Shown piece after piece: positions 35,240 through 45,794 of a DNA stretch of 64,000 nt. The stretch spans positions 1,488,001 to 1,552,000 of the forward strand of contig NW_026946359.1 in NCBI RefSeq assembly GCF_035222275.1. The letters are read 5' to 3'. Position 1 is the stretch's first letter. Each line of letters starts with the position of its first letter. The DNA is from Podospora bellae-mahoneyi (taxonomy: Eukaryota; Ascomycota; Sordariomycetes; Sordariales; Podosporaceae). The notes beneath the pieces were generated by a model. The model was not told where the DNA came from. It searched no databases and worked only from the letters and a program-made list of their open reading frames with translations. The position numbers and the translations under genes were made by a program.

Positions 35240-36945
35240 ATGGACACCAGATCGCTACGGCCTCAGGGCTTTCTCGGTTACTTCTTTCTCGTTGTGCGGA
35301 TTCTGTCGATAGTTGCTTTGGGGCTTGTTGTAGGGTTCACGGTCAACTTCATAGTTGCTTTCAACAAAGCAGGACTTGGGCTGCCGCCAACAATTGTGGC
35401 ATTAGTGGCTTTGGTATGTCTACAAGTGTCTTCGGCTCTTAATCTATTCAGACTTTGACTGACAACAGTGACCAGACCAGCACAGCACTACTCTACACCC
35501 TAGTCACTATTACGAGCTTCAGTCGGCGATTCGTCCCATATATCGCCACTATAGTTCTGGATTTCGTCCTTCTTATTCCAGCTGTAACTGTCACAGTACT
35601 CCTGGCCCAGCCCGTGACCAAAAGGTCATGCGCTGCCATGGCTCCTTCAACCACCTTCACAATTACTGTGCCACCCAATACCTCATTTGGCCAAACAACA
35701 TTCCCATCCAACACCAACGGGAAAGAGGCCTGCTACCGGGTATTCGCCATCTGGATCTCCCTCATCGTCCTTTCTGCCATGTTCATCCTCAGCACGCTTT
35801 CCTCCCTCCTACTCCAACTGCGCGAGCGCAAGCTTCAACGACAGGAATATGACTTTAACGAAAATTCGTCCGACCCTCTCAACCGCCCCGGCACCGATTT
35901 CTTCACCCAACGTCCCATCACCATCATCTCCAACCCCTCTAGAGATTATTCCACCGGCCGCAAGCCAAAAAACAAATGGGACAGCTTCGGCGACTGGGAT
36001 CGCGACCTCGACGAGAAAAAGTCCCAATGGCGCCCAGCAAGTCAAAGAATCGACAGCTGGAACACCGCCAGCAGCACCACCCTTCCATACAAAACTAAAG
36101 ACGAAATCCCCCGCTCCAACACAAGGGAATACCGCCCCCGCAACAACCGTCTCGACTCCCCTACCCTCCCCAACCGCCCCTCCGACCTCGCCAAAGCCTA
36201 CCGTGCCTACCGCACCACCGGAGCGACTCCCACCTCTCCCTCCACCCGCCCCCGCTCACGACAGCGAGGTCTACCAGGTAACCCCCAGTAGGGACTCGGG
36301 GCGCCTACCACCCCACTCCCCCAAAACCCAACAATAATCACACCGACCCACCTCCCAAAAGCAAAAGAACAGACCGTTATAATTGAAGACGTCAACGGAG
36401 GGAGGAGAACACCCGGCTGGCCCTTTCCCTCAACAGCGGGAAAGAAGTCATCGGCGGGACACCTCCAACCTCCACCCCCGACACCGAATAATACAAGACG
36501 AGCAAGAGCCGACACGGCAGAGAGCAGTCTCAGTCTAGGAGCAGGGATGATCCCCATTGCGTTGTCGTCCTCTCTGTCGGAGTCGTCGTCGTTTTCACCT
36601 GCTTTCGGGGGCGGTGGATTGTTGGGAAAGGAAGGGGAGAAGGAGGATCAGGCGCCCTTGTTGTTGCCCAAGACTACTTATAGCCCTAGTACAAAAGTTG
36701 ATCCGAGGGAGAGGAAGCTGAGAGAGAAGAAGAAGACGGGGAGGAGTGTCGTGCAGGGCATGGCTCCTTTGGAGGGTGTGCCGAGTAGTGATAGTGTGGT
36801 TCATGAGAGTTTGCTGCCGTCGCCGTTGGTGTTTGGCCAGGAAGTGAAGGGGAGAAAGAAAAAGGAGGAGAGTGGGTGGTGGGGGCCGTTGGCGAGTGTG
36901 ATTGGGCGGTCGAGGGGTGAGTTTGACCCGGGGAATGTTGTGTAA
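35240..36945 (+). CDS. Four-TM (MARVEL-like) membrane protein with long disordered tail
   Basis: Proposed exons are 35240-35413, 35476-36277 and 36368-36945 (517 aa). Intron 1 (62 nt) has a GTATGT donor, CTGAC branch and CCAG acceptor and keeps TM2 hydrophobic. Four TM segments are visible: residues about 12-37, 50-72, 78-100 (I-A-T-I-V-L-D-F-V-L-L-I-P-A-V) and 148-175 (F-A-I-W-I-S-L-I-V-L-S-A-M), which fits a MARVEL-like tetraspan. The cytosolic tail is Arg/Pro/Ser-rich. A TAG at 36289-36291 would end the protein at 329 aa, but the same frame stays open for another 650 nt to 36945. A GTAACC donor at 36278 with acceptors at 36361 or 36367 removes the TAG in frame. The choice between short and long forms is unproven; the protein family is a structural guess. 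Confidence 0.6.
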
Positions 36946-37113
36946 ACATGCTGGATGGGTGTATATATATAGCTGACCATATGTGATGGGTTGGGCACCG
37001 GGCACAAATAGTTTGACTGTAAAAGTAGGGGCGAAGTACTGGTTGGTACATTGGTAGGATAGATATAATACCCCATTGTTCTTTTGTTCAAGCTTGTTCA
37101 TCAAACAAAAGTG

Positions 37114-39138
37114 TCAGATCAGGAGCGAAGGCTGACCCAGACAACTCAAACATGCGGCGATATCCCACTGGTCTGCATTTTGCTCGATCTGGGCCCGGTT
37201 TGCCCATACGTGCTCCATGATGGCCAGTCCCTCTTTGATGGTGCCAAAATTCCTCAAGCACCCCATGGCGGCGACCATATCCCGGAATATTTGCTCCTGT
37301 TCTGGAGCAGCCAGACATCCGGTAACAGTGAATGGCCAAACCAATACTCTGAGACAGGCTGGTGCTGGAACGCAATAAAGCATCAGATTAAGAGTCTCTG
37401 TGACCGAGTGGTGTATCTCCTGACTTGCTGGTTGCCACCCAGAAATGACCACTTGGAGATATGTCAACGTTGCTTGAGCCCAGATTCTCGTATGTACAGC
37501 AGTACTGTGCATAGATTGAGGTGAAATCATGCCCTGTGCCGTGAAGTGCAACAGTGGATGGTCTTTCGGTACAGGCCCGCTGGATGGGCAAGCATGTTTA
37601 ACCTCCGGCTCTCCCAATCCCGCCAACCCATCCCGAATCCTCCTCTGAATCACCCTCGCCCGTTCGACCAACTCCGTCACCGACAACGCCCCCATCCTCT
37701 TCCTCTCCTTCTTATACCCATTCAGCGCAGCAACCTGCCCAACAGCCACCACAGCCCAATTCTCCAACCCAATAAACTCCACCAACTTCAAATGCGGCAA
37801 GTCCATCTCCTTCTCCTTCACCTTCACCCCCACAATCCGTTCCAACTCCTCCCTCCCGATAGTATCCAACAAATGCGCATGCCACCTCTGCAACCTCGGC
37901 CCCTCACCCAAAGCCGTACTCCCCACCACATCCAAAAATAACAACTGCGCGCTAAAAAACCGCAACGTAGCCTGCCCCGTGCCCCAGGGCTGCCCCATCG
38001 GGGTAAAGCTCTTTGGATTCGTGCCCAGCTGTAAAAGCAACATCATAAAACACACCACCTCCCTCTCTCCCTCCTCCCCTCCCACATTAACCCTTCCCAT
38101 CCCATGAAACCTCCACGTCTCACCCCACAACTGCGCCGCCGCATCAAGATGCACCCTCCAATTCCATCCATTCCCCACCGCGACCTCGCTCGTCAGTAGC
38201 TGAACAATACAGGCCACCACCTCGCTCGCCTCTTTGAGATGCCCTTCCACACCTTTGTCGACGACCCCCTGAATCGCCCTTCTTAACCACTGCAGCCCCA
38301 ACTCCTGCTCCCGTTGGATGGCGTCAAAATTATGGCTCTTGCACAGCTCGGGGACGTCTTCTTTGTTGTCTTCGCTGGAGAGGATGATACCGTAAAAGTA
38401 CCCCGCCATTGTCTGCGCGACGTGGAAGAGGGCTTGGTTGCGCTGTAGCAGGACGAGCAACCAGCCGCGCCCAAAGTCGAGGAGGGTAGGGCGGTAGAAA
38501 GGGAAGAGGAAGGGGAAGACGTAGTCGAGGTAGAACATTGTTCTGTGGGCGTCGCGCTCGGAGGCGGGGATGCCGGTGTGGTCTTCTCTGTCTGGGTCAG
38601 CGCTGTCAGTTTGTTGATGACGGGACGGGATATTTGAAGGCGAGGGACTAGAGGAGGAGCAAGGTGTCACAATGGCGGTGGTGTCGGTTGATGTGGCGCC
38701 GGTTGGGATATTGTCAGTTTCAACGCCCATCCCGCTACCCTTCTCGCCATCTGGTAGTATTGTCACCCCCCCAACAGTGTCGCCACCATCACCATCACCA
38801 ACACTAACACCAGATAGTAGCTGCAGTGTCCCCGTCGTGATGACGCCAACCTCAACCCTTCCCATATCCAACCCTATCTCCCCAACACCGGCCTCCAAAT
38901 CCTTCATGTACCTCTTCTCCCTCCTCTGGGCAGCAACCCTCTTGATCTCCTGCTTCACCCACTCTCCTCTTGCCTTTTGCCAATCCCCGCCGTCCATCCA
39001 CTGGGGCTTTTCCTCGCTGTACAAGCAGTCGATCCCCAGCGTGCTGCAGCCCTCGCACACCGGCCTGGTTTCGTCGCACTTTTTGCGGCGGAGTCGGCAG
39101 GTCCAACACCCCTCGGAGGATCTCGTTCGGGTGGTCAT
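37114..39138 (-). CDS. Zn2Cys6 transcription factor with fungal-specific C-terminal domain
   Basis: A single 674-aa exon on the minus strand. The N-terminal binuclear zinc cluster C-x2-C-x6-C-x6-C-x2-C-x6-C spans Cys11-Cys38 (G-C-W-T-C-R-L-R-R-K-K-C-D). A basic, partly helical linker with K-R-V-A-A-Q-R-R-E-K-R follows, then a Gly/Asp/Thr-rich region (100-200). The regulatory domain (about 205-660) contains Y-F-Y-G-I-I-L and the late L-V-W-P-F-T-V-T-G-C-L-A, typical of the Fungal_trans_2 (PF11951) group. Nuclear DNA binding to CGG-type sites is expected from the family; the target pathway is not evident. The nearest gene upstream is the hemerythrin-like gene in the same direction, with a perfect hairpin in the spacer. 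Composition of the coding strand changes G-rich, C-rich, G-rich along the gene. Confidence 0.92.
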   Translation of the reverse strand: MTTRTRSSEGCWTCRLRRKKCDETRPVCEGCSTLGIDCLYSEEKPQWMDGGDWQKARGEWVKQEIKRVAAQRREKRYMKDLEAGVGEIGLDMGRVEVGVITTGTLQLLSGVSVGDGDGGDTVGGVTILPDGEKGSGMGVETDNIPTGATSTDTTAIVTPCSSSSPSPSNIPSRHQQTDSADPDREDHTGIPASERDAHRTMFYLDYVFPFLFPFYRPTLLDFGRGWLLVLLQRNQALFHVAQTMAGYFYGIILSSEDNKEDVPELCKSHNFDAIQREQELGLQWLRRAIQGVVDKGVEGHLKEASEVVACIVQLLTSEVAVGNGWNWRVHLDAAAQLWGETWRFHGMGRVNVGGEEGEREVVCFMMLLLQLGTNPKSFTPMGQPWGTGQATLRFFSAQLLFLDVVGSTALGEGPRLQRWHAHLLDTIGREELERIVGVKVKEKEMDLPHLKLVEFIGLENWAVVAVGQVAALNGYKKERKRMGALSVTELVERARVIQRRIRDGLAGLGEPEVKHACPSSGPVPKDHPLLHFTAQGMISPQSMHSTAVHTRIWAQATLTYLQVVISGWQPASQEIHHSVTETLNLMLYCVPAPACLRVLVWPFTVTGCLAAPEQEQIFRDMVAAMGCLRNFGTIKEGLAIMEHVWANRAQIEQNADQWDIAACLSCLGQPSLLI

Positions 39139-39309
39139 TTTGTTGCTTTTTTGAAAATCTAGCCAAACAGTTTGAACGGTTGGGAAGAGAGGTTCGAAAG
39201 TCAGACGAGCTGTCGTTGTTGGCTCGGGAGGTGAGATTTGTCAGCTGGCCTTGCCGCCGCGTACACTTGCATGTCTTGAACAGAATGACGGAGACTGCGG
39301 CGTTGAATA

Positions 39310-39367
39310 AAGGCCTTGAAAGATCAGATACCTAGTGCAAATGCCCTCGACTATCTTTCAAGGCCTT
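39310..39367. promoter_or_regulatory. Perfect 15-bp inverted repeat (hairpin) upstream of the Zn2Cys6 gene
   Basis: AAGGCCTTGAAAGAT at 39310-39324 is matched exactly by its reverse complement at 39353-39367, with a 28-nt loop. It lies about 170-230 bp before the regulator's ATG. It may be a binding site for a dimeric factor, possibly autoregulatory, but this is inference. Confidence 0.6.
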
Positions 39368-39429
39368 ATCCAAATGCAACGGAGCAATAAAAAAGATGTA
39401 CAGCACAGAAGAATTAGCACTAAGTATAT

Positions 39430-39441
39430 AACCCTAACCCT
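39430..39441. repeat. Short telomere-like AACCCTAACCCT motif
   Basis: Two copies of the fungal telomeric hexamer lie inside an intergenic region, similar to telo-box promoter motifs. Too short to argue for a former chromosome end. Confidence 0.6.
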
Positions 39442-39708
39442 ATCACACTCCTTAAACCCCAGGATGTGCTATTCGCCGTCCTCGCCCTACTACCCGCACG
39501 CTCCCCCCTCCTCCTGCCACTGACTTTGCGGAAAACACTTGCTTGATGGGTCTGATGCCTGGTATAACGATGAACTGTTCTGTAATTGATGCCCATAAGG
39601 CTCTGATCCAAACGTGAGATCGTGACCGGCACAGAATAACAAAAACTCCAACCAAAAACGACGGTCATGGCTCATTACATATGTCATGTACTTACCGAGA
39701 TACACCTC

Positions 39709-40677
39709 CTAAGCCCTGGCCTGCTCCTCCTTTTGTGCCTTGATGGCCGCAGCACGATAAGCCCACAGCTCTTGCGGTTGACCATTCGCATCACAAGACG
39801 CAAACTTCCACCAACCCGAGTGGAAAGCCCCCGCGATGTTGATCAAGCCCCATTTGATCGGTGCCGGCATGGGAGGCCAGTGGGCCCACATCCCATCCTC
39901 GACCGTACGGTCCAAGTTGAGGAGGAAGAAGGGCACGACATCCGTCATGCCGGCCTTGGTAACAGTGCTCTTGCCCCACGCCTTGAATGTAGCCGCGGCG
40001 GCAGTGTTCTCGGGGGTGCCCTCCTTCGGCGCATTGGGGTGCTCGGAGAACTTGGCAATGGTGGATATCTCGCTGTGGAAATGTTTCTCGAAAGGCTCTT
40101 GGAACGTGCTCATGATTTGCAAAAGCTCGTCGGCAGAGAAGTCGGTGGGAGATTGGAGGCCGGAGAGGTACTTCTCAAACTCAGCTAGGCCGGCAAGGAA
40201 AGATTCTGTAGACAGATTGGTTAGTTGAGTGGGAGAAGAGCGACAGTTGACTACAGGAGCAATACCGTGCTCATGATGAGTCTCCTCAAACACCGTCTTG
40301 TCCTGAAGCAGCTCCTCCACCTTGGTGAAGAGAGATGCCTCTTCGTCATCGTGGTGTGACTTCACGAAGCGATACCAAGCGAGGGCATAGCCAATGAAGT
40401 CGGCCTTGTCCTGGTCGAGCAGCAGTGGAGCCTGGTGGTAGATGGAATTGTAGCCGCGGAGGATGGAGTTGTGGAGCAAAGCCATATGGGTGGCTCCCGA
40501 TGTGAAGATATCAGTCTTCTTTGTCTGGAACTGGGGCGTAGTGATGAGCTTCATGGGCCCATCAGCCCAAGGTTTGGAGGGGGAAACAGAGGTCATCATG
40601 GACGGTGAGCGGCTCAGCAGAAAGCCAATAATCATGAACGGAATAGAGAGAAACAGAGTTACTCTTGGGCTCGCCAT
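39709..40677 (-). CDS. Membrane-anchored hemerythrin-like cation-binding protein
   Basis: Exons 40677-40266 and 40205-39709 give 302 aa. The 60-nt intron is a multiple of three and has no stop, so it reads through as an open frame, but GTATTG, CAACTAACC and CTACAG mark it as an intron. An N-terminal hydrophobic segment (about residues 6-22) suggests a signal anchor. The four-helix region holds F-V-K-S-H-H-D-D-E-E, E-E-T-H-H-E-H and F-E-K-H-F-H-S-E-I, the His/Glu clusters expected of a di-iron or other metal site. The C-terminus, with W-A-H-W-P-P-M-P and W-W-K-F, is typical of the fungal branch of this family. Oxygen, iron or redox sensing is possible; no pathway is evident. The ATG at 40677 has a strong CCAAAATGGC context; an in-frame ATG at 40869 would add 64 unconserved-looking residues. 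Confidence 0.82.
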   Translation of the reverse strand: MASPRVTLFLSIPFMIIGFLLSRSPSMMTSVSPSKPWADGPMKLITTPQFQTKKTDIFTSGATHMALLHNSILRGYNSIYHQAPLLLDQDKADFIGYALAWYRFVKSHHDDEEASLFTKVEELLQDKTVFEETHHEHGIAPVVNCRSSPTQLTNLSTESFLAGLAEFEKYLSGLQSPTDFSADELLQIMSTFQEPFEKHFHSEISTIAKFSEHPNAPKEGTPENTAAAATFKAWGKSTVTKAGMTDVVPFFLLNLDRTVEDGMWAHWPPMPAPIKWGLINIAGAFHSGWWKFASCDANGQPQELWAYRAAAIKAQKEEQARA

Positions 40678-41705
40678 TTTGGAGGAGATGACAAGCAATA
40701 TGCAGTCGTACGATGGAACCCAAAGTCTAGCCATCGAGGTTGCGAGCCCGAGCTTTCCAGAAGCTCTAGTGGGGCATCTGCTGATAAAACGCGGGTGTTG
40801 ATTGGATCCCATCCACTGCCGGACCCTCCCTCTTGCCCCTGGTCGCGCTTGTTCCCGTCCTCCCGACATGGGCTAGGCGCGTCTTGTCTCGGTCAACCTT
40901 CAGAGCGGCATTGTGGACAAAGAATGGAGACTGCTGCTGTTCGAGACCATGAACAGGCCTTCAAAGATATTTAAATAGTCCTTGAGCATGTTTAAAATGG
41001 GCTTTGATGATGAGCAAGGGCGATTCTGTTGCTTTTAAAGACCTTATTGTACCGTTGCAGTCTCTGTTTCCTGCCCACGACGTGAGGCCAGACCATCACC
41101 AGCCGAACCTGGAGAAGTACTTACAAGGTGGAAATATCCAATAACTGGTACTTCAGCACCTTTCCTGATTCGAAGAATCATCGCTACATGGACAGCTTTG
41201 TGGTGGCCACGGCGACCCAAAACGCCAGGACAACCAAATCCGAACCGGCAATCGGAAGCCCACCTTCCTGTCTGAGCACATGTGGTCAGATCAGGCTGTT
41301 CAAGTTTACATGTGTCTACTGAGCCTTTTGCCGCGATTGGCTTAGCTGGTATTGATCGATCCGAAAGCCACGATGCTTACGTATCCGGCACCTGGATATA
41401 CACACCGAACGGATGTCGTCGAGATCGGCCGGAGAACCCGGAGCGTGTGATCGGGACCCGGTCAACCTGATCCAGCTGGCCGGAGCTCTTACACACTCCA
41501 CTCCGAGTTTTAGCCGTGACTCACGCCGCGTGCGAGTGGAGAAGGTTGTCGCGTTGGGAGCCGCAGAATGCTCGCACTCGAGCAATGGTGTCGCAGCGAC
41601 CCCCAGTCGGGGATAGCTTTATAGCCTTGGGCCCTCGACTTCGGTCGTGGAACGAGCATCTCTACCCACATCCACCAACACTGCAACGCGCCCCGATTCA
41701 CCAAG
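40678..41705. other. Divergent promoter region, hemerythrin-like gene / GNAT gene
   Basis: ATATTTAAATA near 40968-40977 is a TATA-like element for the leftward gene, preceded by AGGCCTTCAAAGAT, a near match to the hairpin arm at 39310. No gene. Confidence 0.55.
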
Positions 41706-42549
41706 ATGGCTTCCACCAAACCCTTCATCAGAGTCCGCAAAGCCGAACTGGCCGATACTGATGCCATTGTCCGAATTCACTACGAAGCCTTTGACGATGA
41801 CGTTATGAACCAGCTCATGCACCCGGGTGGTGCCACAGAAGCCTCGCGGAAAAGGTTCGGGGAGCGGGTTTTTCCCAGACCCCAATCAGATGAAGAGCTA
41901 GCGAAGAATGGAGAGACTATCTTGAACGTTGCTGAATACTTTCCCGAGGGCCCTGATGGGCCTGGTGAAGTGATTGCTTTCTCCAAGTGGGTTCTTCACC
42001 GAAACCCTCGGACGGAAGAACAGTGGAAGTCGGAGGACTATGTGCCCACTGTCGAGAACTTTGGCGAGGGCGCTGATCTTTCCGTGATCAATGCTTTTAT
42101 TGGAGAGTTGAACAGGAAGCAGAGGGACCACGCGAAGGGCGAAGCAGCTTTGTGTAAGGCTTCACTCAATCCTGTCGAACCGTGTCTTTGAAGTTGAGTT
42201 GCTGAATACTTACCCCGCAGTCCTCGGTATCCTTGCTTGCAGCCCGGACCGACAGCGACTGGGCGCCGGATCGGCTCTTGTGAAGTGGGGAACCGATCTT
42301 GCCGACAGCCTTAGGCTTCCCACCAGGCTCGAGTCTTCTCCTGTTGGATATGCCGTTTACCGGAAGTTTGGGTTCGAGGATGTGGACGTGTTGGACATGA
42401 AGGTCAAGGAAACATGGGGCGTCACCAAAGAAGAGGGTCGGTACTGGGGGGAGAACAACGCTGTAGCACTTGCTGGGCCCGTACCCGAGGGTGTGATGCG
42501 GTCTGTTATCATGAGGCGGCCTGCCAAGCGTAGAGGTAGTGCTGCATGA
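41706..42549 (+). CDS. GNAT-family N-acetyltransferase
   Basis: Exons 41706-42153 and 42221-42549 (67-nt intron, GTAAGG donor, CTGAAT branch, CCGCAG acceptor) give 258 aa. The N-terminal beta strand and helix read I-R-V-R-K-A-E-L-A-D-T-D-A-I-V-R-I. The acetyl-CoA pyrophosphate-binding motif A follows the splice: L-G-I-L-A-C-S-P-D-R-Q-R-L-G-A-G-S-A-L, with the R/Q-x-x-G-x-G/A signature. Motif B-like V-G-Y-A-V-Y-R-K-F-G-F comes next. This is the fungal small-molecule GNAT type, which acetylates amines of unknown identity, probably in the cytosol. There is no signal peptide. Confidence 0.9.
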
Positions 42550-42815
42550 TGTGGATGAACGGGGGCGGGTCACAGTATAACATTGTCTACCTACCTTGCA
42601 GAGCATTACCAACATTGTTCCCCAGTACTTTTGTCCGATGCAGGAGGCCTATGATACGTGGCGCGCCTCTTGCGCAGGCCTTGCTCAAGACTGGAAGGCA
42701 ACCGTCCGTCCTCCACGAGTTCCCGTTAAGCCAACCGGGCCGAGATCAGCATCGGGGTTCCTTTTGGCTGTCTATCCGACTCTTTTCTACCCAAGCCTTT
42801 TCTGAATGAAGTAAA

Positions 42816-45794
42816 ATGGATCCAGTCAGCGGTGCTGCAAGCATCATTGCCATCATCCAGATCGCCGACAAAGTCATACGAGCGTGCAAAGCGTATGTCG
42901 AAATATTAACTCTTCGTTCTGTGTTGGAAATCCTGAAGTTTCTCATCGATTTCAGCGATGAATTTAGTGTCTTTGAAACACTGGCAACCTCAGATGGGCC
43001 CATTGAGAGCTGCCAGAAGGCGATGATGGATTTGGAGCGGCTTCTACCTCCCTACCAAAGCTCTGATCCAACAGCAACCGGTGCAAAGTCTTCGAAGGCC
43101 AAGACTGTCCTGTCGTCTTTGGCGTGGCCCTTCAAGGAGGGGAAGGCGACCAAGTTGCTTGATGAAATTAAACAGCACAAGGGCACAATATTGCTATGCG
43201 TCCATTTCGAGTGTTACTGACAGCACACCCAGACAAGATGTGAAAGTCATCAGAAAGAAGGTTGATGATATTTCTGCAAATCTGACCGGTAGGTTGATCA
43301 GGCGTTGGTGTTTTGCAGATACAGATTTGTCATCTCGCGCAAGACCTCTAGGTCAGGGAGATATACCGCCACTTCTTATCCTGGTCCACAGACCCTCCAT
43401 CGATCCATGACAAGCTTGTGAAACTGTATGAACCTGGCACCGGCGAGTGGGTCTTCAGATCTTCCGAGTGGAAAGCGTGGATGGAGGGAGATTCACCTTG
43501 CCTTGGGATCCATGGAATCCCAGGAGCTGACAAAACAATCTTTGCGTCCCGCTTGATCAAAACAGTCAGAGGTCTTACTGAGAGCCCGGATCAATGAGAC
43601 CAACAATACGCATGCACGTATTATTATTGCTATTTCGGCCACGAACAGGACAAGGCGATACCCGTTTCTGATCTAGATTTTAACCAAGCTTTGCTGGCAG
43701 CTTGAGAGCTTGCCTCAATCAGTCATTGCACTGTGGAAGAAGGTAGAACGCCCACCTCCTCATAATTTGTTGCAGGCTTTGGAAGAAACTGTCCAGAGTT
43801 TTGATAGGGTGTACGTGCTGCTAGATGCAGTGGACGAAAGCATGCCTCGGGGTAACCTCTTGAAGGTTGTGCGCGACCTGTCGACGGATCAAAGACTCGA
43901 CAACATACAGCTTCTGGTAACAAGTCGCGAATACATCGACATTGAGACTGTGATGTCATCATTCTCAACCTTCCTATCTATGTCGACCGGTTTAGTGAAT
44001 GAAGATATCCAAATATACGTTCAGTCTCAACTTGCGCAACACCCAAAACTTCAGCAATAGCCGTCCTCAATTCAGTCAAAGGTTCACACTGTTTTGTGTA
44101 GCAAGGCGAAGGGAATGTATGAAGATGCGTCTATGCTCTGGTCGGGGGCATATTTACTGACCTTTCCGTCCCCTAGGTTCCGATGGGTCGTATGTCAAGT
44201 GGATGCTTTGCAAAGCTTGAAGCCTGATATCAATGTTGTCACCACAGCGCTGGCGAATTTATCCCGTACTCTCGATGAAACATATGAGCGCATCCTCCGC
44301 CAGATCCCTGAAGAGGCCCAAGATACTGTTCGCTACACCTTCATGTGGATCCGCAGGCATCAACTGCAGCATACGTTTACAGGAATTCAAGAGCAAAGCA
44401 ATATTCCGTGCTCAGTACTGCTTTGTGTCATACAGGAGTCTCTGGGACTAAATGGGCTCAATGACAGTCTTGCTTATGCTGTTGATGATAAACTTCTTCG
44501 TAAGTTCTGCGGATGCCTTATTACGATACCAATGGAGGAGAGCACACGAAGTTTGGGGAATCTTCTCCAGGAAAAAGACCACCGGTCAGACTGCTGACAG
44601 ACTCGTTCGCACATTACATCGTGTTTGAGCTTTTTGGACTTTCCCAAAATTTCAAAACGGCTCGGAACACACGCCTGCCGGTATGCTCTTGAAAGGCATC
44701 ACATTCGCGGCGAACTCTCACGGATAGTATTTTCCAAGATATTGCGGCTACGAGAGGGTGACCTAGCTGGATATCAGATGCAGGAGTGACGCCACAAGAA
44801 GCAGCATGAGATCTTGGCAGAGGTCCACAGCAGCTTTGACTGGTTCTGTATCATCGAGTTCGCTCTTCATATGCGCTTTCTACACCGGCCTCTCATGTGC
44901 CCAGAATCTTTTGAGCTCGCAATGAGGCTGTTTAATCCATCAGAAGACCGTTTTGCGCCAGTCATGAAGGCTATCTCACTTCTGGCAGAACTAACTATAT
45001 CGATAACCTTTACAACATTGCAACCTTTGAGCAATTCTGGAATACCGTTTGGCAATCCCACCCGTTAAACCCCAAGCCAAAAATTTGACCCACAGGATCC
45101 AAGCGCACCCCGTGTTTAAATATACGGAAACGGAAGTCATCACACTCGACCTTGGTACAGCCGACGATTTGTTAACCTGTGAAATAGAGATCAGCTCCAT
45201 TGCTGACATATTCCACCGGTCATGGTTCGAGGACTGGATCTTTGACGAGTTCAACGTACCATGACTAATACCGTTCCGCTTTAAGGGCTCTATCTTGCAG
45301 TACTATGCACATATCCCTCACTTCGACCGGTAGCGCACATCGGGCTAAGGAATTGCCTTGAAAGGTGCCTCGGGAGTTTTGACCCATCCGTTATCATGGT
45401 GTTATACATTGGCAGACATGACCATAATCCTGTTTACGCACCACAAAATCAACAGAATGAACCTTGCGATGCATGCAACGTATTGCAGTTTCTTCTGCAA
45501 CTCGGAGCAAAGTCGATGGCACCAGGATACACAGTGGAACCAATACAAATAGCAGCCTCAAATCTGGATTTCGACGGGCTCAAACTGCTCTTGAAATCAG
45601 GGGCAGATCCTAAGGGAACTGGAGACGTGGATGGTACGATTGGAACGTCAAATCGGGGACCTCTTCTGGCGTGGTATGCCTGGATCCGGGGGGAAAGCGC
45701 GCTTCACCTTGTGAGAAAACTACACTTCTCCAGGATTGGCCACCCAGCGTTATCTGAGTTACCCGATGAAAATATCAAAAGATCGACGATTTAA
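42816..45794 (+). pseudogene. Degraded NACHT/STAND gene with ankyrin-type end
   Basis: The N-terminal frame (42816-43220) begins M-D-P-V-S-G-A-A-S-I-I-A-I-I-Q-I-A-D-K, a standard fungal NLR N-terminus. It is followed in other frames by V-I-R-K-K-V-D-D-I-S-A-N-L, S-I-H-D-K-L-V-K-L-Y-E-P-G-T-G-E-W and a P-loop G-I-P-G-A-D-K-T near 43520, where Asp replaces the invariant Gly. Walker B-like V-Y-V-L-L-D-A-V-D-E-S lies at about 43812. L-D-E-T-Y-E-R-I-L-R-Q-I-P (about 44270) belongs to the post-NACHT region, and A-A-S-N-L-D-F-D-G-L-K-L-L-L-K-S-G-A-D-P (about 45550) looks like an ankyrin repeat. Several frame changes and stops separate these blocks, more than introns could explain, so the gene is dead. 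The relic fills the space between the GNAT gene and a secreted-protein gene. Confidence 0.82.

Larger units (their letters stand above)
39139..39708. other. Promoter of the Zn2Cys6 gene
   Basis: Contains the hairpin at 39310-39367 and a telomere-like AACCCTAACCCT at 39430-39441 (listed separately). Confidence 0.6.

Noticed and set aside
40206-40265. Continuous open frame across the hemerythrin-like gene read as 20 extra residues
   Set aside because: The segment has a donor, branch site and acceptor, is exactly 60 nt, and interrupts the conserved His/Glu helix; splicing is more likely.
42816-43220. Stand-alone short N-terminal NLR-domain gene
   Set aside because: Downstream NACHT and ankyrin blocks follow in order in other frames, so it is the beginning of a broken long gene, though a short transcript cannot be excluded.
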